A DNA stretch of 64,000 nt from Nakaseomyces glabratus (Eukaryota; Ascomycota; Saccharomycetes; Saccharomycetales; Saccharomycetaceae), in NCBI RefSeq assembly GCF_010111755.1, contig NC_088956.1, positions 620,001 through 684,000 on the forward strand, read 5' to 3'. The stretch's first letter is position 1, and each line of letters opens with the position of its first letter. The position numbers and the translations under genes were made by a program. A model generated the notes under the pieces. It had not been told where the DNA came from. It saw nothing but the letters and a program-made list of their open reading frames with translations, and ran no database searches. Below are positions 47,911 through 57,982 of this stretch, piece by piece.

Positions 47911-48433
47911 TCTATTGTGAATGCTATCCAAAATTGACCTAGGAATATGACCTCTCTACGTGGATACTTCTTGGATTAAACAGCTGTTGACTACTTTGAA
48001 TAGACAACACAGTCAATATACTCAAATATCCATTTATGTTTGCGATGAGCTCTTTATTAAGCTCATCGCATCAATTTTTGACAAAGATTGTGTACTTTTC
48101 CAAAATTTTTCAATATTTTCAGGTTGTACGTTACTTTCTCCGGATACTTCTATTTTCATTAAGCCGGTAAAAAATGCTAAACATAATAATAAAATAAGAC
48201 TAACAGTCAATCACGGATTCGGATAATTCATTAACTGTTGGTCGAGATTACTCACGCTCAATACAAAAGATATCCTCATTCTTTTGCGTTACCATCTGAG
48301 GTGTTTAGCTACGTTGGGTTCATTTCTGGGCTTCGATAGAGCACAGGTACCTAAGGGTAATGGGAGATTTACATAACCCATCTGAGATACCATATGCACA
48401 ACCAAGGTGATCAAACACAGAAATATACAAATT
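47911..48433. other. DHR2-RIM9 divergent promoter
   Basis: 523 bp with the inverted PAC pair near DHR2 (listed separately) and the RIM9 upstream region. Nothing else was recognised. Confidence 0.55.
48042..48069. promoter_or_regulatory. Inverted PAC pair upstream of DHR2
   Basis: GCGATGAG (48042-48049) and CTCATCGC (48062-48069) form an inverted pair 12 bp apart, about 130-160 bp upstream of the DHR2 ATG. An AATTTTT-type stretch follows directly. PAC control by Dot6/Tod6 fits this rRNA-processing helicase. Confidence 0.75.
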
Positions 48434-49174
48434 ATGCATCTGTTTGATCTGCGGACTTTGCTGGCTATACTAGTAAGTATTTGTGTCGTCTTTCAAGCAT
48501 TCCCACTTGCTACTGTCCCCTTGAACAAGAACTTGATATTAGGACAATATATGGGCTACCATTTTGGTGTATTTGGATGGTGTTTTGTTGACAAGGGAGT
48601 CACCATAGCCTGCCATTGTAAGTTCAGACCAGACTCGATAGAGACCTATAAGTATACCGATCAACTACTGTTCCCATCATTGTACAAAGTAACTATATCA
48701 ACGTTGCTCGTTGTACACCCTGTGTCATTCGCATTCACTTGCATATTGTGGATCATGGCTTTAATAATAAGACTTTCAAGATTTGGGAGGTGTCCTATAT
48801 TCATACTGAGCGCAGCGACTTGGTCGTTAGCGGCATTTCTATTGGCATTGCTTTCAGCTTTAGTCGATCTACTTTTATTTGTCAATAAACTTAAATGGCC
48901 AGGTTGGCTGGTGCTTGCCTCAGTACCTCTCATGGCTATCTGTTGTTCATGGTTGTGGTCACTAAGAAGGCAAGTCTCAGCCATATTTTATGAACGTAAA
49001 GCATACGCAACTCAGACATACTCAAGATTTGACAGTATGGAACTTTCACACATTGATACAAAATTCTCAGATGATCAATCTATTTATGAGACTTATACCT
49101 TGGAAAGAGTTCCCTACTCTAAAAATGAGGCGATTGAAGAACCAGCATTAACGTATTATACCTCTTCTTCATAA
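48434..49174 (+). CDS. RIM9: Rim9 (PalI/Sur7-type membrane protein of the Rim101 pH pathway)
   Basis: 246 residues from ATG 48434; an upstream GTG frame was not used. There are four hydrophobic segments: an N-terminal one (LRTLLAILVSICVVFQAFPL), then about residues 85-110, 115-145 and 150-175. An extracellular loop with GVFGWC after the first segment is the Sur7/PalI signature. A soluble C-terminal tail of about 65 residues follows. Rim9 assists the plasma-membrane pH sensor Rim21 in activating Rim101. It precedes AEP1 as in S. cerevisiae (YMR063W-YMR064W). Confidence 0.9.
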   Translation: MHLFDLRTLLAILVSICVVFQAFPLATVPLNKNLILGQYMGYHFGVFGWCFVDKGVTIACHCKFRPDSIETYKYTDQLLFPSLYKVTISTLLVVHPVSFAFTCILWIMALIIRLSRFGRCPIFILSAATWSLAAFLLALLSALVDLLLFVNKLKWPGWLVLASVPLMAICCSWLWSLRRQVSAIFYERKAYATQTYSRFDSMELSHIDTKFSDDQSIYETYTLERVPYSKNEAIEEPALTYYTSSS

Positions 49175-49569
49175 AGTCTCAATGTACGGAAATAATGTGT
49201 TCTCGCTTTGTGGGGTCTTGGCTTTCGAACATGGAAGCTCAAGAAATCGAGACTAGAAGTTAATAATGGTAGTAGTAGGAACTTCCATCCACAGGAACTT
49301 TGGCATGCATTCACATTGTCAACAATCAGTTCTCAACCATTAAAAGGGCTCGATTATATTTTATTAGTAACAAAATAGTCCACTTGACAATTTAACGGAC
49401 ATCAAGGATTGTGACAGGTTAACTGATTTACGTCTTCTACTCCCTTTGACCTAAATTATCCACACAGCATACATGATTGGTTTATCTAAATATTAGTTGC
49501 CTTTATACTTTAACTCAAACATACCATTGCGATTAAATCAGAGAGAGAGCCAATACCTCGTTATAGAAA
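49175..49569. other. RIM9-AEP1 intergenic region
   Basis: 395 bp, AT-rich, holding the AEP1 promoter. No recognisable element. Confidence 0.5.
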
Positions 49570-51087
49570 ATGAGTACTAGTGGAACTACAAAAGGCATAC
49601 CAATCCCTCTGAATATTTTCAAAAGAAAGTCTATACCTTTTGGAAGAATATCTCGCGTTACACCGAAGCCTGAACAATTATTACATCCATTTTATAGACC
49701 GGGAAATGTGTCATCATTGGGGCTATGCATGAAGGAAGGGAAACCAGCATTACTAGACTCCAAATCCATTATACCCAGTATTGTGCAAAACTCAAAAACT
49801 GGGAATCCTGTTCTGGCTAATTGTTCTCTAGCTTTTTCTTCGGTGCAAGGAGTCTCGACATGGTTAAAACAATATGAAAACTTAAGAGAAACCAGAACAA
49901 CACCATTTTCAACAATACCGTTTCCAGATTTGAACAGATATTTAACCTCGTTACCTAAATCAAAGGTTGAAATCATAGAAAAGGCATACACAAACCTAAT
50001 CAATAATGATGGCAGCCATATCAGCAAAGGTATTATTTTAGAACTAGTTCATGAACTCAGTTCTGACTTCGAGTTGGCAGTTTTTTCTGAGAATATATTA
50101 ATATTTTTTTTGAATGATAAAGTCTCAAAACGAAGTGAATTGGCTTGTGTACTTGAAGCAGCATTTGACCTCCTTGATACGCACATCGATCAACCCAAAA
50201 CGATCTATAAATTTTTGATGGCCTTCTTTGCCAAGTATTTTGAAGTACCAGTTCAGACAGACACAGACTTAAATACATTGATGGTGAAGCTACTGATGAA
50301 ACTGGAAAATAAATTTCACTTGGAATCTATGTATTCAAAAATGGTCCCTGAACTGACAGAAGCCCTATTTTCATTCTATACAAGAGAAGGTAACCTTCAT
50401 GAAGCGAACATTGCCATTAATGATCTCATAAAAAAAGGATTTATACCTAAATCTGAAGATATTGAGAACTATCTTACATTAATAAATACCAAATATCCTG
50501 GGCACAACTCTCAAGATTACATGTGGCGGTTATTCCATATTGCACACTTCGAAGGTCTAATACAGTCTTCTGACCACCCTAATTTGTTAAAGTTTTTGGT
50601 TCAAAACTGCCGTCACCGCGAGGAAATTGAAACAGTTTTTACCATTGTTGCCAAAAATAAAAATTCAAAGATATTGCTAGAACATTTAACAGCACCTGTA
50701 ATTGACAGTATAAGTAATATGAAAATGCACCGGGTACCGAAGAGTAGTTTATTATCTGATTACTATAAGATGATGAAGTTTGCATTTAATAATGAGTTAT
50801 CCCATCAACTCAAACTACTACTTCTACAAGGCTATATTACGTTTGGGAATTTTTCCATGTCTGCAAAAATAATTGAGGATAACCATTTAAATCTAACAGT
50901 TGATATAGCAAACAAATTAATCAAAATTATCAAACATAACAACAAATTATTTAAAGGAATAGATTGCCCTGGGTTTAGTGAGGAGGCCTTAGCACTATTT
51001 TTAGAATGTTACATTAAACCATTTGAAGACGAATTAAATCAACATTCTAAAAAATGGCTAATAAGGCAGCAACACTACTGTAAATAA
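49570..51087 (+). CDS. AEP1: Mitochondrial Aep1, needed for ATP9 mRNA expression
   Basis: 505 residues (S. cerevisiae Aep1 has 518). The N-terminus is rich in basic residues and poor in acidic ones (LNIFKRKSIPFGRISRV), suiting a mitochondrial presequence. The rest is alpha-helical without a recognisable catalytic domain. Identification relies mainly on position between RIM9 and KAR5 plus length, as in YMR064W. Aep1 is a nucleus-encoded factor required for translation of mitochondrial ATP9 (OLI1) mRNA. Confidence 0.82.
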   Translation: MSTSGTTKGIPIPLNIFKRKSIPFGRISRVTPKPEQLLHPFYRPGNVSSLGLCMKEGKPALLDSKSIIPSIVQNSKTGNPVLANCSLAFSSVQGVSTWLKQYENLRETRTTPFSTIPFPDLNRYLTSLPKSKVEIIEKAYTNLINNDGSHISKGIILELVHELSSDFELAVFSENILIFFLNDKVSKRSELACVLEAAFDLLDTHIDQPKTIYKFLMAFFAKYFEVPVQTDTDLNTLMVKLLMKLENKFHLESMYSKMVPELTEALFSFYTREGNLHEANIAINDLIKKGFIPKSEDIENYLTLINTKYPGHNSQDYMWRLFHIAHFEGLIQSSDHPNLLKFLVQNCRHREEIETVFTIVAKNKNSKILLEHLTAPVIDSISNMKMHRVPKSSLLSDYYKMMKFAFNNELSHQLKLLLLQGYITFGNFSMSAKIIEDNHLNLTVDIANKLIKIIKHNNKLFKGIDCPGFSEEALALFLECYIKPFEDELNQHSKKWLIRQQHYCK

Positions 51088-51177
51088 TATATCATGGAAT
51101 CTGATTGATATTTCACGTACTCTTTATAAGTATATATTCTTGAATAGTTAATTCCAAAATGAGAAAATGGCATTTTT

Positions 51178-51195
51178 TGTTTCATATATGAAACT
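51178..51195. promoter_or_regulatory. Palindromic pheromone-response element upstream of KAR5
   Basis: TGTTTCA (51178-51184, the PRE TGAAACA in reverse) faces TGAAACT (51189-51195), making the 16-bp perfect palindrome GTTTCATATATGAAAC. It lies about 185-200 bp upstream of the KAR5 ATG. KAR5 is pheromone-induced in S. cerevisiae, so Ste12 binding is plausible. Confidence 0.6.
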
Positions 51196-51376
51196 GTTAT
51201 TATTGCAATATTTACAGACGCCCTTGTTGGTGTAGCAATGGAATATATTGCAATGACGCATCACAGTAATGTGTAATATAATTTAATCCTTTATCTAGAG
51301 TGGCTAAGACAGATTCTTATCAAATATATAATATCATTTCTATATCGGACCTAATTTTGTATACTATATATAGGCG

Positions 51377-52786
51377 ATGAGCATGTCTATAACGCAACCT
51401 ATAAAAGACTTACTTTCAAGCCAATTCCAATCATATAACATCAGTGAGCAAGTTAAGTTGTATGATATATTTCCATTGTTAAAACCATCATGTATTAAAG
51501 AAGCTATCACAGACGTAGTTGAAGTTTGCACTGGTTATGGTCCCGAATCCCTCGATCCCTCCATAAGAGCAAAAGCTGCTGTAAAACTGTCCTTATGTGA
51601 ATTTGAAGCTGTTGGACTTTCAATAATACCCCAGGGATGCTATTCCAACTCTATTGAAGAAATGATGGACTGTATGCTAGAAATCGAACATTCTAGTCAT
51701 TGGTGGACAACCTACAGCGGCAATTATCAACGACTATCTGATGTATGCAGCACATATCGAGAATACTATCAAGAAAAAGCCATCATTGAAACCTTTTTGA
51801 ACATAACTGACTTTATGGCTGATTTCCATAATCAGTTCAAGAGTAGTGTTGTTTCAGAGACACAAGAATTTCAGTCCAATATGAAAGACAAATTTGCTGG
51901 TGTGTACAACCAATTCACTCACTTCGAGTCCTTGCTATCACAAATGATTCAGAAACATTCTGGAATAATCAATGACTCAATTGTGGCCATTAAAAACAAA
52001 CTTTCCACCGAGTTTGTAGATGAATTGCAGATGCTAAAAAATGATAGGTATATATTGATCAACCAGATTCTTGAATCAGACACGGAAATTAAAAAAACCA
52101 TAGACAGTATGCTTGTAGAACTTACAGAAGATATGAAGAATCAAATCTCTGCGAAGTCTGAATTTCTAATAAATCACATGAACATAACTCGATTAAATGA
52201 GTCTACAGCACTTCATGATATCATAGAAGAAAACTTACAAGAGAGATTCAAAGATATTGCCATATTTTTGGACAAATTTATGGTTGAAATTCAAACAGAA
52301 ACAAATAAGGTGCTTTTAGAGGTAAATGAAAAACTACCTACACTAGAGCAGCAGTACCTTGGAAATTTCGCTCAAGCTCTTTCGAATATTGATAAACAAG
52401 TACTGTCTGCCAGTTTGCAATGGCAGTATGATTATGATGTCGTATTTGCCAATTTATATGCAGCTCTTGATTTACTAAACAGTAACTTAAATTCATCAGT
52501 GAAAAAGATAGAGCAAATAGAACATGTAATTGATACAATTATAGTGGATACATCTTTTCTTAATGACCAACTAGCAAACTTAATATTAATACCCTCAACA
52601 ATACTCCGAGCTTTTTCCTTTATAGGTGTTAAAAGAGTTATAATCGCAATTATTGTGCTATACTTTAAATCAACACTATTGTGTTTGGTTCACTATGGTC
52701 AATCATTTCGTATTGCAGCCTTGCTAATGTCGGCAACAGCGGGCATTTTCTGTAGTAAGTTATTAATGAGTTATATTTACAACTAA
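51377..52786 (+). CDS. KAR5: Nuclear fusion (karyogamy) protein Kar5
   Basis: 469 residues (S. cerevisiae Kar5 has 504). A conserved Cys-containing N-terminal region ([39 protein letters not shown]) is followed by long coiled-coil sequence and then three hydrophobic segments at the C-terminus (about 395-465). This is the Kar5/Brambleberry layout. Kar5 acts in the nuclear envelope at the spindle pole body during fusion of haploid nuclei. Odd point: from this ATG there is no signal peptide, though the domain should be lumenal. An in-frame hydrophobic peptide (ATG 51167) lies upstream but is separated by stops. Synteny matches YMR065W. Confidence 0.9.
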
Positions 52787-53523
52787 TATCACAAGAAATT
52801 GATAATCGCATTCATCATTCATAGTTATATTTTCTAAATTCAGAGTATAATTCATCGACATATGAGTTTATTACCATTTTGTTAACCCATTCAGACAGGG
52901 ATAACTGTAAAATACTGTAAAAAGGTTCTCATCATATTAGAAGATTTTTACCATGAAAATGAAAGCTGCTCAAGGTATGCTAATGCATCATAAATTAGCT
53001 AAATACAAGCCTGTTGCCCAAATAGTTCTATTAGGTAACCTTACCTGGCTTGAAATATCTGCACAACAATTGCTTGTATATCTTTGGAAGTCCAGGCTAT
53101 CCAGATCGCTGGTGTTTACTGTAGGTTCACAAAGTCCATCAATGTCTAAAGTTCAAATACGAAAGTGCTACACATGGAAACATTTTGATCATTGCATTTG
53201 TGCCATTTATATACGTTTGAAATTCTAGTATTCGATGCGATGCCCAAAAATTTTTTTTCATTAAGTGGATACACTGCAAAATTTCCAAAAGAGGTAGAAA
53301 AATACTTAATGAGGAAGTTCAGGTCCTTACTTAACTCGTTAAGGAAAGTGCCTGTCTTTAGTTAGGTTTAGGTAATGAGCTCAATTTTGACTAGAAGAAA
53401 GTATAGATTGTTTTGATCTATTAACACTTTATTATCTCATGAAGTAGATTAAACAGCACTGATAACACTAGACCAATGAAGCTGGATTGATAGGAGTTTT
53501 GTCAAAGTATTCGGAGAATTGTA
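52787..53523. other. KAR5-SOV1 intergenic region
   Basis: 737 bp. A 91-codon ATG-started ORF (52953-53228) is present but resembles nothing I know and has a composition typical of AT-rich spacer. I do not call it a gene. The SOV1 promoter occupies the right end. Confidence 0.5.
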
Positions 53524-56115
53524 ATGATCAGACATACGCTAAGGCTAATTCGTTACCCTTCTTTTTCAATATGTTTTAGGGTAGCCAGGGCTTACCGATC
53601 GTATGCCAGCTCTCATATACCACAACTGAAGTCAGATCAATTAAAATCGTCAGCTCGTGAACACCATAGACAAGATCTGGGTTTGAAGTTCAACGATCCC
53701 TTGAAGAAAAGCGGCTTTCAAGAGGTAAATACCATTAAACACCTTGAAGAAACGCTGATACAGTACTTTGATTTTATTAGTAATGGCTTTAAAAAGTCAA
53801 AGAAAAATTTAGTGAAGTTGAAGAAAGACTTACATCTACTACATACCGATGTTAGCGCGAAAGAGAGGTTCTCATACGTCTTCCAGTTTCTATTAGCTGA
53901 GACACAGATGGAAATAGCAAGATACAATTCATTAGGCCCACAAGCTATAAAAAACCTCGCTGATACAGCTAGCAGTTACAAAAATTTGAAAGAAGAGGCT
54001 ATAGAAAATGATGATCAATTGGAGTCCGCAATTATGAACGTTATATTTGATGATAATTTAAAGGATACTACAAAAACTGTTTTGCCTTATACAGAGTTGC
54101 TATTGAATCTGTTGGGTAATATGTCTAAGAGCTCCTGGGAGAAAAACTCAGAACTTCTTGAACTTGATAATGTAGCAGAGGCGTATGAAATAGCTAAATT
54201 GATACCATTGGAAGACATGAAAAAGAGAGGTATATTTTGGGGAGGAAAGATACTTTACGATAGTAGAAAAGTGCGACTTGATCCTGTAAATGAATCATTT
54301 TATATCGATGCACTGGTGTATTTTGGAAAATATAAGGAGGCTTTCAAATTATTTAATACATACAGGGACAAAGTAAACCAGCGTTGGTGGCTGGAACTGG
54401 GAATGATGATCGCTCTTAGATCTAATCATATTAAAGCTTTTCAAACACTACTTATAGAGCATGATAGCAATTATGGGCTTAACGGATATATTAGCTCCAA
54501 GGTTGCTCGGTTAGCTGTCAAAAGATATCTAGCGATCCGTGATATAGCAAAAGCCAACACTATGACTGATCGGGTACTCAACTCTGCAAAACAGCTGGGA
54601 ATAAAAACCGAAACAGCTAATAATGAATACAACAATTTCAATTCTGAAGCAGATGCTTATAAATACCTGAATACGGTCGAGCCACCTACAGTTCATGATT
54701 TGGTTTCAATAGCGAATTATCATATATTCGCTAGGAACACTGAAAAAGTTTACGATATCTTTGCTGTTTACTTCTCTTCTGTTGGAAATTCTGATCCTGG
54801 ATTTGAATTTTGTATTACTAAGACAAGATTGACTATGCTCAAAAATCTAAATGAATTAGAAACAGCTTTAAAAGATCGGATAGAACAAAATGTAGTTCCT
54901 TCAATTTTGGAAGTTCTATATCAGTCTTACGAAGATTTACGTAAAGAGACCAACATGAGCGAAATTATTGCGAAGGAAATTTATTTTGACAGCTTACGAA
55001 AACTTGGAGACAAAAAAAGCTATACACTGGCTTTGGAAAAGCTTGTTGACGGTGCTGATAACTATCCAATAAAGTCGGAGGTTGGCGATTCAGATCATCT
55101 GAGAAATCAAAAAATTATTGCTGGTGTTATTAAATTAATGCTATGGAATGGACAGGAAGAAAAGGCTTCCCGATTTTTAACAGAATTAGAGAGTTCTTCA
55201 CAAAATTCAAAATCAAATCATAAGGAGTCGCTTTTGAATTCTCATCATTATGCGTTATTTATTTCTCATTATTCGAATAAGTCAAAAAAGCATAGAAAAT
55301 CATTGAGAACTAAAGTTAATGATATTATAGACACTATGCATGTTGAGAATATTCAACCAACTGCAACGTTCTGGTCGAGCTTAATAGCTTTCTATAGAAG
55401 AGATTTCGATCTCGATGCAGCTTTCAGTATCATCAATGGCATTCTTCAGGATAATCAAGTTTCAATTGATGATAAAGAAATACCAATCGAAAGAAATTTT
55501 TACGAAAGGAGAGTTATTAGTAAAAAATTGTACAATGAGATATGGATGACTTACGCCTTTTATTACAATTTGAGAAAAGTCTCTAGTGTACATGAAACGT
55601 TTGACAGGTGTCATAAAGCATTTTTTCATGCCTCGAAAGATATTTGTAGTAAAATGCAGCATTTTCCGGAAATATCATCTAGATGCTTGTTTAGAAGAAT
55701 GATCACTCAAGATAATATTTTGCCTGAGCCTCATTTATATATCAGGGTGATAAAGACATTTTTGAAGCAAGGTGATCTCGAAGGATTATACGCTGTTCTA
55801 TTAATGATGACAAAAGTACACGGACTATCTATCTCAGAAAGTGTTCAAAAGTATATTCTAAAGGGTCTACAGAATTTGAAAAAGGAATACATATCACAAG
55901 GAGAACAACAAACCTCAGACAAGTATTTTGATAACCGCTCACTGAAAAAGATAGGACTGAATGAAGAAGAACAATCAGATGCACTAAATGAAAACAATAA
56001 TGTGAAGGAGCACAAAGTATTCAATGAGTTACTCGAACTCATGCAGTCTAGGAATATATCGTATAAAGAATCTTTGTCAGAGACTTGTCAGGAGATGGGA
56101 GTTCCTTATGAATAA
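53524..56115 (+). CDS. SOV1: Mitochondrial Sov1, needed for VAR1 expression
   Basis: 863 residues (S. cerevisiae Sov1 has 898). The N-terminus is Arg-rich with no acidic residues (MIRHTLRLIRYPSFSICFRV and ARAYRSYASS), a mitochondrial presequence. The body is helical with degenerate PPR-like pairs. Sov1 is required for expression of the mitochondrially encoded ribosomal protein Var1. Identification rests on position between KAR5 and UBX4 (YMR066W), length and presequence, with scattered similarity. AEP1, two genes upstream, is another nucleus-encoded factor for a single mitochondrial mRNA. Confidence 0.85.
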   Translation: MIRHTLRLIRYPSFSICFRVARAYRSYASSHIPQLKSDQLKSSAREHHRQDLGLKFNDPLKKSGFQEVNTIKHLEETLIQYFDFISNGFKKSKKNLVKLKKDLHLLHTDVSAKERFSYVFQFLLAETQMEIARYNSLGPQAIKNLADTASSYKNLKEEAIENDDQLESAIMNVIFDDNLKDTTKTVLPYTELLLNLLGNMSKSSWEKNSELLELDNVAEAYEIAKLIPLEDMKKRGIFWGGKILYDSRKVRLDPVNESFYIDALVYFGKYKEAFKLFNTYRDKVNQRWWLELGMMIALRSNHIKAFQTLLIEHDSNYGLNGYISSKVARLAVKRYLAIRDIAKANTMTDRVLNSAKQLGIKTETANNEYNNFNSEADAYKYLNTVEPPTVHDLVSIANYHIFARNTEKVYDIFAVYFSSVGNSDPGFEFCITKTRLTMLKNLNELETALKDRIEQNVVPSILEVLYQSYEDLRKETNMSEIIAKEIYFDSLRKLGDKKSYTLALEKLVDGADNYPIKSEVGDSDHLRNQKIIAGVIKLMLWNGQEEKASRFLTELESSSQNSKSNHKESLLNSHHYALFISHYSNKSKKHRKSLRTKVNDIIDTMHVENIQPTATFWSSLIAFYRRDFDLDAAFSIINGILQDNQVSIDDKEIPIERNFYERRVISKKLYNEIWMTYAFYYNLRKVSSVHETFDRCHKAFFHASKDICSKMQHFPEISSRCLFRRMITQDNILPEPHLYIRVIKTFLKQGDLEGLYAVLLMMTKVHGLSISESVQKYILKGLQNLKKEYISQGEQQTSDKYFDNRSLKKIGLNEEEQSDALNENNNVKEHKVFNELLELMQSRNISYKESLSETCQEMGVPYE

Positions 56116-56347
56116 TCAGCACTGATTCATAACAAATTAATAGTTTCTCTACCTCCAGTATTAATAATATTCTTTGTATACGTACAATACAGGTTAAATC
56201 ACTTACTGTAAATAATGAATTCGGAACTTTTGATTGTAGCCTGGAATTTTTAATATAATAATGAAATGCATATTAATACTATTGCTCATTAAGAATATAT
56301 ACCTGCACTGCAAGTAATTAAAAAAACCTCAAAGTAATAATGATCAT

Positions 56348-57637
56348 TTACTTCTTGCTTAAACGCAACCATTTAGGAATCTTTTTGGGGCCTGTTGACG
56401 AACTGGAAAATGCTGCACTTACCTTTCTTGTAGGTGATGGCTCCTTTTCAGTCTCGGTGTCGGCTGTAGTATTGATTTTTGGATCTATAATATTTGAAAT
56501 AGATTCGCCACTATCAATAACACTACCACGCAAATATGGACCCTTATTCGATTTGTTATTGGGTTCGAACAGCAGAGCTGTCTTGGCACCAAACTGTAGA
56601 TCGGCTACTAAACGAAGTTCAGAATCATCTAGAAGCAGATGTGGATGGGTTCTGTATAATCCAAAGTTCAGGTCAGTGCTAATCAATAATTCTCTAACAA
56701 TGTTATAAACAGTATGCATCGTGTCTTCAGGACTAAAAGATATTTCTATCTGTGTTAGATCCGGAAATTTAAACCTAATAAAACACTCATCTACGGAATG
56801 CTTATTGTTTTTCACATTATCTTGCATTTGTCTCATTCTCTGGGTCATCAGCGGACCACCCAGCGATCCCGTCTGTTTGGCTAACATACTTTGGTATAAC
56901 TTAGCATGCTCTATTGTAAGCTCATAATCATCATCAGCAATATTATTATCGATCTCATTTCTGACACGCTCTGACACAGAAGTCTTTGGTGGGAGGTATA
57001 CTTGTGGCTTATGCAATTCATGTGGTTTACTTACTTTGATTGGTTCGGTGATCTCTTTCTCGTTTACCAGCTGTATTTTTTCTGGCGATTCGACAGATTC
57101 TTCTGATTCCCTTTTGAGATGGGGTTGTGCAATTTGATCCCTATCTGTAATCAGTACTTTGATATTTGAAGCAGACTGTATTCCCAAAGAGTTCAAAGTA
57201 GTTGATGCAAGTAACTCGGCTGGAACTTGTCTGCCAAAACATTGCAAATGAGCATTATGGATGGCGAAGTCCAATTGATTTTCGTCTATTATTTCCTGCA
57301 AAGCCTTGTCTAAGGTAATATTGTTTGACAGCTCTTTGATAAAGCTACCTCTGTCCACAATCTGAAATCGTATCCGTATTGTTTTTGGTGGCTCTGCAAT
57401 AGCATTGTCTTCTCTCACCTGCATTTCAACTAGCTCAAACTTCGAATTCTGCGCCATGTTCAAAAACCTCCACGGTACACTGAGATCAAGTGTTTCGTAG
57501 TCCTTCTGTAAAGTATATCTCTCGGGATCAAGGTTGTAATGCTTTGTGGCAACATTTAAAACATCTTTTAGTGTAGTAGAGCCATTAACGGGCACTTTCA
57601 AACTGCTGACATTGTGGTGAACATGAACACTGCTCAT
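56348..57637 (-). CDS. UBX4: UBX-domain Cdc48 adaptor Ubx4 (ASPL/TUG-like)
   Basis: 429 residues (S. cerevisiae Ubx4 has 416). An N-terminal TUG-type ubiquitin-like domain (about 5-75, starting VHVHHNVSSLKVPVNG) is followed by a second ubiquitin-like segment (about 88-160). A UBX domain lies at about 280-365 (ECFIRFKFPDLTQIEISFSP and following). Ubx4 recruits and modulates Cdc48 in ER-associated degradation. It is divergent from AVO2, as in YMR067C-YMR068W. Confidence 0.94.
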   Translation of the reverse strand: MSSVHVHHNVSSLKVPVNGSTTLKDVLNVATKHYNLDPERYTLQKDYETLDLSVPWRFLNMAQNSKFELVEMQVREDNAIAEPPKTIRIRFQIVDRGSFIKELSNNITLDKALQEIIDENQLDFAIHNAHLQCFGRQVPAELLASTTLNSLGIQSASNIKVLITDRDQIAQPHLKRESEESVESPEKIQLVNEKEITEPIKVSKPHELHKPQVYLPPKTSVSERVRNEIDNNIADDDYELTIEHAKLYQSMLAKQTGSLGGPLMTQRMRQMQDNVKNNKHSVDECFIRFKFPDLTQIEISFSPEDTMHTVYNIVRELLISTDLNFGLYRTHPHLLLDDSELRLVADLQFGAKTALLFEPNNKSNKGPYLRGSVIDSGESISNIIDPKINTTADTETEKEPSPTRKVSAAFSSSSTGPKKIPKWLRLSKK

Positions 57638-57982
57638 AGTCTTGAAATTTCAGTAATGTTGTGGTTTGTAATCTTACTATAAATGCAGATTATCATGAAA
57701 GAACTGCACTAACTGCAACTTTCAGTTACTTTTAGATTTCACTGATTTTTTTCAACTAAGAAAAAGGGCTTTTGGCTCATGAAAAGGTACTTCAACTATG
57801 ATTCCACAATACATCTGCCAAAATACCTTTATAGGAAGGGATGCAAGAGTAGTTGAAGTACTATAAAATATTCAATTTGCGTCAATATATTAATATTGCA
57901 AAAACAGGAAAGATCCACTACTTGCATGGTGCTTAATGGTTAGGGGCTGATTTAGTTATACTGCGTTCTCAATACAAAAACG
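57638..57982. other. UBX4-AVO2 divergent promoter
   Basis: 345 bp, AT-rich. No specific element was recognised. Confidence 0.5.

Noticed and set aside
52953..53228. 91-codon ATG ORF between KAR5 and SOV1
   Set aside because: No recognisable motif, composition typical of AT-rich spacer, and no S. cerevisiae gene at this position. It could be revisited with expression data.
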